Positions 60,255-64,000 of a stretch of 64,000 bases of DNA are shown in pieces; position 1 is the first letter of the stretch; each line of letters opens with the position of its first letter. This DNA is from Micromonospora cathayae (GTDB lineage Bacteria; Actinomycetota; Actinomycetes; Mycobacteriales; Micromonosporaceae): the NCBI RefSeq assembly GCF_028993575.1, contig NZ_CP118615.1, positions 3,866,001 through 3,930,000 of the forward strand, given 5' to 3'. A program made the position numbers and the translations under genes. The notes beneath the pieces were generated by a model, which searched no databases, had not been told where the DNA came from, and saw only the letters and a program-made list of their open reading frames with translations.

Positions 60255-60356
60255 GCCCCACCCGGGCCGGCCGGCCTCCCGCAGGCACCGGGCCGGTCGA
60301 TGCTCCGGCCGCCTGGAGAGCCGGCGTCCCGGCCGGCCGGCACCGACCGCACCCGG

Positions 60357-60422
60357 CCCGACTCGACACTGGCCCGACTCGACGCCGGCCCTCGCTCGAC
60401 GCCGGCCCGGCTCGACACTGGC
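60357..60422. repeat. Degenerate 16-17-nt repeats
   Basis: Four imperfect units with the core CTCGACACTGGCCCG or CTCGACGCCGGCC. They fill the space between the small membrane-protein gene and the palindrome upstream of the dehydrogenase. No coding signal. Confidence 0.6.
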
Positions 60423-60440
60423 CCGCCGGCACGGCGGCGG

Positions 60441-60878
60441 TCAACGTTCGACGACCAGGCGGCGGGCCCGCAGGGCGCGCGCCCACCACGGCCGGCGGCG
60501 GGCCGCGCGCAGCGCGGGCACCGGCGCGCCCCGGACGCTGATCCAGCCGCCGGGACCCATGGTCACCGCGCCGACCGCCGGGGGACGGCGTCGCCCGGCC
60601 GCCACCAGCCCGGCGGCGAGCAGCCCGGCCGCCAGCACCCCGGCGGCGGCCGCGACGAGCCGGTCCGGGTCGACCACCGGCCGGTACCGCAACCGGCCAC
60701 CGGACAGCACGAACGCGCCGACCGGTCGTCCGGCGTCGGTCACCGGCACCAGGGCGGTGGCCGGCGTACCCGGCAGTTCCAGCACCGGCCCGACGGCGGG
60801 CGCGGGCCGGGGCACCGGCGCGGCCCGGTCCGGCGCGGCCAGCGGGGCCGGGCCGGTGGGGTTGAGGATCGCGGTCAT
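60441..60878 (-). CDS. Hypothetical protein with one or two membrane segments
   Basis: 145 residues; ATG with GGAGGGA upstream. A Pro/Ala-rich N-terminus is followed by a short beta-like region (ALVPVTDAGRPVGAFVLSGGRLRYRPVV) that recalls a single CBS-type strand pair. Next is a hydrophobic helix (LVAAAAGVLAAGLLAAGLVAAG, about 73-95) and a basic tail (RAARRRPWWARALRARRLVVER). Not assigned to a family. Its place upstream of the dehydrogenase suggests it belongs to the stress island. Confidence 0.6.
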   Translation of the reverse strand: MTAILNPTGPAPLAAPDRAAPVPRPAPAVGPVLELPGTPATALVPVTDAGRPVGAFVLSGGRLRYRPVVDPDRLVAAAAGVLAAGLLAAGLVAAGRRRPPAVGAVTMGPGGWISVRGAPVPALRAARRRPWWARALRARRLVVER

Positions 60879-61030
60879 GGCAGTCCCTCCTCGGCTGACG
60901 GGTCGACGGCTGTCGGATCCGCCGTCCCGTTCCGTGGTACCAACGCGGACGCGCCACCCACCAGGGCCGGACGGTACGCGGGGCGGGCCGGAGGTCCCGG
61001 GTCGCCGCGACGAACCCGGTGACCTGCGAC

Positions 61031-61036
61031 TACCCT
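61031..61036 (+). promoter_or_regulatory. -10 element of a probable leaderless transcript
   Basis: TACCCT followed by exactly 6 nt and the GTG at 61043. Same geometry as the rpe promoter. Confidence 0.5.
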
Positions 61037-61042
61037 CGCGGG

Positions 61043-61684
61043 GTGAACTGGCTGGACATGATCGGCTGGATCGGGTCGGCGCTGCTGGTCTGGTCCCTGC
61101 TCCAGGCGCGCATCCTGCGGTTGCGCGCGCTCAACCTGGTCGGCTGCCTGGTGCTGATCGGGTACAACGCCGCCCTGTCGGTGTGGCCCATGGTCGGGCT
61201 CAACGTGGTGCTCGCCGTGATCAACGTGTGGTACCTGCGGAAGCTGATCACCACCCGGCACGACGACCGGACGTTCGAGGTCGTACCGGTGGGGGTCCGG
61301 GACGCGTTCCTCGCCCACACGCTCCGGGTGCACGCCCGCGACATCGCCCGGTTCAACCCGGACTTCCAGTGGGACGCCCGCACCGCCTCCGGCGACGCGT
61401 TCCTGGTGTTGCGCGCCGACGAGGTGGTCGGGGTGGTGCTGTCGCACGCGGAGGCCGGCAACGTCGCCCAGATCGACCTGGACTACGTCACCCGGCGGTT
61501 CCGTGACCTCACCCCGGGCGAGTTCGTGTTCCGGCGCAGCACCCTGTTCACCGACCGGGGCTACCGTCGGGTGGTCAGCCCGCCGGGCATGGTCGCCCCG
61601 TACTACCACCGGCTCGGCTTCCGCCCGGACGGCGACACGTACGTGCTGGACCTGCCGCGCGCCCGCGACGGCGCGGGGCACTAG
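61043..61684 (+). CDS. YgjV-like membrane domain fused to a GNAT-like domain
   Basis: 213 residues from GTG 61043, chosen because of the leaderless -10; GTG 61019 is the alternative. Three membrane helices (about 5-22, 30-47, 52-70; WLDMIGWIGSALLVWSLLQ, NLVGCLVLIGYNAAL, MVGLNVVLAVINVWYL) resemble YgjV or half of a SWEET unit. The rest looks like an acetyltransferase: FLVLRADEVVGVVLSHAEAGNVAQIDLDYV and the terminal VAPYYHRLGFRPDGDTYVL, where YYxxLGF is typical of GNAT. The TAG stop is part of a CTAG at the edge of a mobile-element-like repeat. Confidence 0.75.
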   Translation: MNWLDMIGWIGSALLVWSLLQARILRLRALNLVGCLVLIGYNAALSVWPMVGLNVVLAVINVWYLRKLITTRHDDRTFEVVPVGVRDAFLAHTLRVHARDIARFNPDFQWDARTASGDAFLVLRADEVVGVVLSHAEAGNVAQIDLDYVTRRFRDLTPGEFVFRRSTLFTDRGYRRVVSPPGMVAPYYHRLGFRPDGDTYVLDLPRARDGAGH

Positions 61685-61851
61685 GGCCGGTGCCGAAGTC
61701 CCTGGCCGGCCTACGGCGGGCCCAGACGACGGCCGGCGGCGTTGGGGATCGGGTCCGGATACGACACCGGTATCCGGACCGGTTCCCGCCTTGCCGGACC
61801 GCCGGCTGGGCTCCGCCTCGGCTCGACCGAGGATTTCGACACCGGCCCTAG
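61681..61851. mobile_element. MITE-like element with CTAG-bounded inverted repeats
   Basis: 171 bp with 21-bp terminal inverted repeats matching at 19 of 21 positions: CTAGGGCCGGTGCCGAAGTC at the left and, on the other strand, CTAGGGCCGGTGTCGAAATC at the right. The ends are CTAG, a frequent target of IS630- and IS5-type elements. The centre holds another perfect inverted repeat (GTCCGGATAC/GTATCCGGAC, about 61760-61786). No coding capacity, so a non-autonomous element is likely; a large structured terminator is the alternative. Confidence 0.55.
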
Positions 61852-61964
61852 CTGGCCGATGATTCACCAGGCCGGCCATTGGGAAAGGACACGCCTACGC
61901 GGGCCGGGACCACCGGCCCGCGGCGTCGCCGTGGCGACGCGGCCTGCGTGAGGAGAGTCCCGGC

Positions 61965-63284
61965 GTGCAGAGCTACTGGAGCCAACTGGCCCTGGTCGGA
62001 GTCCTGGTCGTCCTGAACGCGCTCTTCGCCGGCAGCGAGATGGCGCTGGTCTCCCTGCGGGAGAGCCAGGTGCAGCGGCTGGAACGCAGCAGCCGGTCCG
62101 GACGGGTGCTGGCGAAACTCGCCAAGGACCCGAACCGGTTCCTGGCCACCATCCAGATCGGCATCACGCTGGCCGGTTTCCTCGCTTCCGCGGCGGCGGC
62201 CGTGTCCCTGGCCCGGCCGTTGGTGCCGCTGCTCGGCTTTCTCGGCGGGGCCGCCGAGACGGTCGCGATCGTGCTGGTCACCCTGGCGTTGACCTTCGTC
62301 ACGCTGGTCTTCGGCGAACTCGCCCCCAAGCGCGTCGCCATGCAGCGGGCGGAACGCTGGGCGCTGATGGTGGCCCGGCCACTCGATCTGCTCGCCAGCT
62401 TCTCCCGACCGGCCGTCTGGGCCCTCGGTGCCACCAGCGACCTGGTGGTTCGCCTCGCCGGCGTCGATCCGAAGCCGCAACGCGACGAGATCAGCCCGGA
62501 CGAGCTGCGGGACATCGTGGCCGGCAACCACGGGTTCACCAAGGAACAGCAGACCATCATCTCCGGCGCGGTGGAGATCGCCGACCGGCGGCTGCGGGCC
62601 GTGCTGGTACCCCGGTTGCAGGTCTTCTGCCTGGACAGCGGCACCACCGCGGAGGCCGCTCGGCTGGTGCTGGCCGCCTCGGGCCACTCCCGCGCCCCGG
62701 TGGTCCGGCACGGCGGCCTGGACGACGCGGTCGGCGTGCTCCACCTGCGGGACCTGGTCGGCGTACCGGACGACCGGCCGATCGACGAGTGTGCCCGCCC
62801 GCCGATGCTGCTGCCGGACTCGCTGCCGGTGGTGGACGCGCTGCGGCAGTTCAAGGCGGAACGGCAGCACATCGCCCTGGTGGTGGACGAGCGCGGCGCG
62901 GTCGACGGCATCGTCACCCTGGAGGACATCCTCGAGGAGATCGTCGGCGAGATCTACGACGAGACGGACCGGGACGTCCGGGCGGTCCGACCCGAGCCGG
63001 ACGGCACGATCACGCTTCCCGGCACCTTCCCGGTGCACGACCTGACGGACATCGGGGTGGAACTGCCCGACCGGCCCGAGGGGGACTACACCACCATCGC
63101 CGGCCTGCTGCTGGCCTGCCTGGGGCACATCCCCACGGAGACCGGGGAGAACGTCACCATCGACGGTTGGCGGCTGGAGGTGGCCGCCATCGACCACCAC
63201 GCCATCGCCCAGGTCCGCCTGTACCCCGGCCAGCAGCCCGAGCCCGCCACCACCGAACCGGTCCTGGACGCCGCCGACCGCTGA
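61965..63284 (+). CDS. CNNM/CorC-type transporter with CBS pair (HlyC/CorC family)
   Basis: 439 residues; GTG with GAGGAGAG 8 nt upstream. N-terminal DUF21 membrane domain with four helices (LALVGVLVVLNALFAGSEMALVSLRESQ, ATIQIGITLAGFLASAAAAV, IVLVTLALTFVTLVFGELAPKRVAMQ). A CBS pair (about 200-320) ends in VDERGAVDGIVTLEDILEEIVGEIYDE. The C-terminal CorC_HlyC domain has PEGDYTTIAGLLLACLGHIP. Homologues are implicated in magnesium or other divalent-cation handling; the term hemolysin is historical. Confidence 0.93.
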   Translation: MQSYWSQLALVGVLVVLNALFAGSEMALVSLRESQVQRLERSSRSGRVLAKLAKDPNRFLATIQIGITLAGFLASAAAAVSLARPLVPLLGFLGGAAETVAIVLVTLALTFVTLVFGELAPKRVAMQRAERWALMVARPLDLLASFSRPAVWALGATSDLVVRLAGVDPKPQRDEISPDELRDIVAGNHGFTKEQQTIISGAVEIADRRLRAVLVPRLQVFCLDSGTTAEAARLVLAASGHSRAPVVRHGGLDDAVGVLHLRDLVGVPDDRPIDECARPPMLLPDSLPVVDALRQFKAERQHIALVVDERGAVDGIVTLEDILEEIVGEIYDETDRDVRAVRPEPDGTITLPGTFPVHDLTDIGVELPDRPEGDYTTIAGLLLACLGHIPTETGENVTIDGWRLEVAAIDHHAIAQVRLYPGQQPEPATTEPVLDAADR

Positions 63285-63500
63285 GCCGGCCCTCGCCGCC
63301 ACCGATCGCCGATCGTCGGGCTGGTCCGGGCCTCGCTGGCCCTTGGCCCGCCCCCGGTCGCCGTCGCTGGCCGTCGGTCCCGGCCGGGTCGCTGCCGCTG
63401 GTCGTCGGTGCCGGCCGGGTCGTCGCCGCTGGCCGCCGTTCACGGCTGGCACCAGCGCTGGCCGTCGGCCCGGCCCGGTCGTCGTCGGCCGGTGGAACGG
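63285..63500. repeat. Degenerate CTGGCCGTCGGTCCCGGCC-type repeats
   Basis: The gap between the convergent CNNM and thioesterase genes is filled by imperfect repeats of about 20-27 nt sharing GGTCGTCGGTGCCGGCCGGG and CTGGCCGTCGG cores. No promoter, hairpin with U-tract or coding signal was recognised. Confidence 0.5.
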
Positions 63501-63890
63501 TCAGCGGTCGCTGAGGTTCTGCAACCTGACCTGCCCCCGGGACACCAGCCGCCCGGCGGTGTCGGTGATCTCCACCTGCCAGAGCTGCTGGCTGCGCCCA
63601 CGGTGCACCGGCGTACCGACCGCGGTCAGCTCGCCGTCGCGTACCGCGCGCAGGAAGTCCGTCTGGTTGGAGACCCCGACGACCTGACCCCGGTCGCCGA
63701 GCCAGTGCGCGCCGCCGACGCTGGCCGCCGTCTCCACCACCGCGCAGTACACCCCGCCGTGCTGGATCCCGTACGGCTGGTGCAGCTCCGGGCGGACCCG
63801 CCAGCGGAGGACGACCCGGTCCCCGGTCACCTCGTCGAACTCGAGCCCCAGCAGGGCGACGAACCCACCGTTCATGTCGGGCTTCTCCAC
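63501..63890 (-). CDS. PaaI-type hotdog thioesterase
   Basis: 129 residues, single hotdog domain. GFVALLGLEFDEVTGDRVVLRWRVRPELHQPYGIQHGGVYCAVVETAASVGG carries the HGG motif and the catalytic acid helix. It continues with VGVSNQTDFLRAVRDGELTAVGTPVHRGRSQQLWQVEI, where the N-x-T/H-x pattern is typical of acyl-CoA thioesterases of the PaaI/YbgC group. GTG start 63890 with GGAGGAG upstream; the ATG at 63875 is an alternative. A TACGCT -10 candidate lies upstream on the minus strand (complement of 63920-63925). Confidence 0.9.
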   Translation of the reverse strand: MEKPDMNGGFVALLGLEFDEVTGDRVVLRWRVRPELHQPYGIQHGGVYCAVVETAASVGGAHWLGDRGQVVGVSNQTDFLRAVRDGELTAVGTPVHRGRSQQLWQVEITDTAGRLVSRGQVRLQNLSDR

Positions 63891-63990
63891 CGTGGCTCCT
63901 CCCGTCCGACGCGACGGCCAGCGTAGCCGGGGTGGTCGGTCCGGAATCCCGCTACGTCCGGCCGCCGGTGATGGGGGACAATCGGTGACC

Positions 63991-64000
63991 GTGACCGATA
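63991..64000 (+). CDS. Start of a gene continuing beyond the window
   Basis: GTG followed by ACC GAT at the very end, preceded by GACAAT (63977-63982), a -10-like hexamer. GTG at 63985 in the same frame is an equal alternative. Only the first few codons are visible, so the product cannot be named. Confidence 0.25.

Overview
The window looks like chromosomal core DNA of a Micromonosporaceae actinomycete (Micromonospora or a close relative). Composition is very GC-rich with strong G/C at third codon positions. Many starts are GTG, and many operon partners overlap as GTGA or ATGA. Several promoters look leaderless, with a TANNNT hexamer 6 nt before the start codon. The gene order pyrF-mihF-gmk-rpoZ-coaBC-metK-priA-def-fmt-rsmB-rpe-rib is typical of actinobacteria. 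No tRNA, rRNA, CRISPR array, prophage or intact insertion sequence was seen.

Layout. 1-12.5 kb: nucleotide, cofactor and translation housekeeping genes. gmk is reduced to a short remnant; a cytidylate-kinase/ParB-like fusion and a P450 are interspersed. 12.5-16.7 kb: two tandem septum-formation-type lipoproteins (minus strand), rpe and a REC-GGDEF protein. 16.8-21.2 kb: a complete riboflavin operon behind an FMN riboswitch, with a RibM/PnuC-type transporter inside it. 21.4-26.7 kb: a polar amino-acid ABC importer, hisE-hisG, a DMT exporter and a PH-like membrane protein. 26.8-33.2 kb: infC-rpmI-rplT behind an attenuator-like leader, an rRNA methyltransferase and pheST. 33.2-38.1 kb: a CRP-family regulator beside a three-gene coupled cassette (class III cyclase-like protein, degenerate P-loop/HEAT-like protein, unknown third protein). 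38.3-46 kb: argCJBDFRH without argG. 46-50 kb: an MMPL transporter with an ArsR-like regulator, plus small DNA-binding proteins. 50-53.8 kb: a large adenylation-carrier-acyltransferase fusion behind an iron box, diverging from a 3-methyladenine glycosylase. 53.8-61 kb: a stress island (two universal stress proteins, a P-type ATPase, an alcohol dehydrogenase, small membrane or repeat proteins) with a DosR/DevR-like palindrome. 61-64 kb: a YgjV-GNAT fusion, a MITE-like element, a CNNM/CorC protein and a thioesterase.

The best candidate for an undescribed system is 33.2-38.1 kb. Two of its three cassette proteins share a GDVRVDG-x-NAMGHG motif, and a canonical cyclic-nucleotide-binding regulator is encoded divergently beside them. 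Other notable signals are tandem duplications anchored on stop codons at several genes, the iron-boxed three-domain acyltransferase, the DosR-like site, the AUC start of infC with its leader hairpins, the 60-nt repeat ORF coupling argC to argJ, and the CTAG-flanked inverted-repeat element at 61.7 kb. All calls come from reading the sequence; no database search was run.
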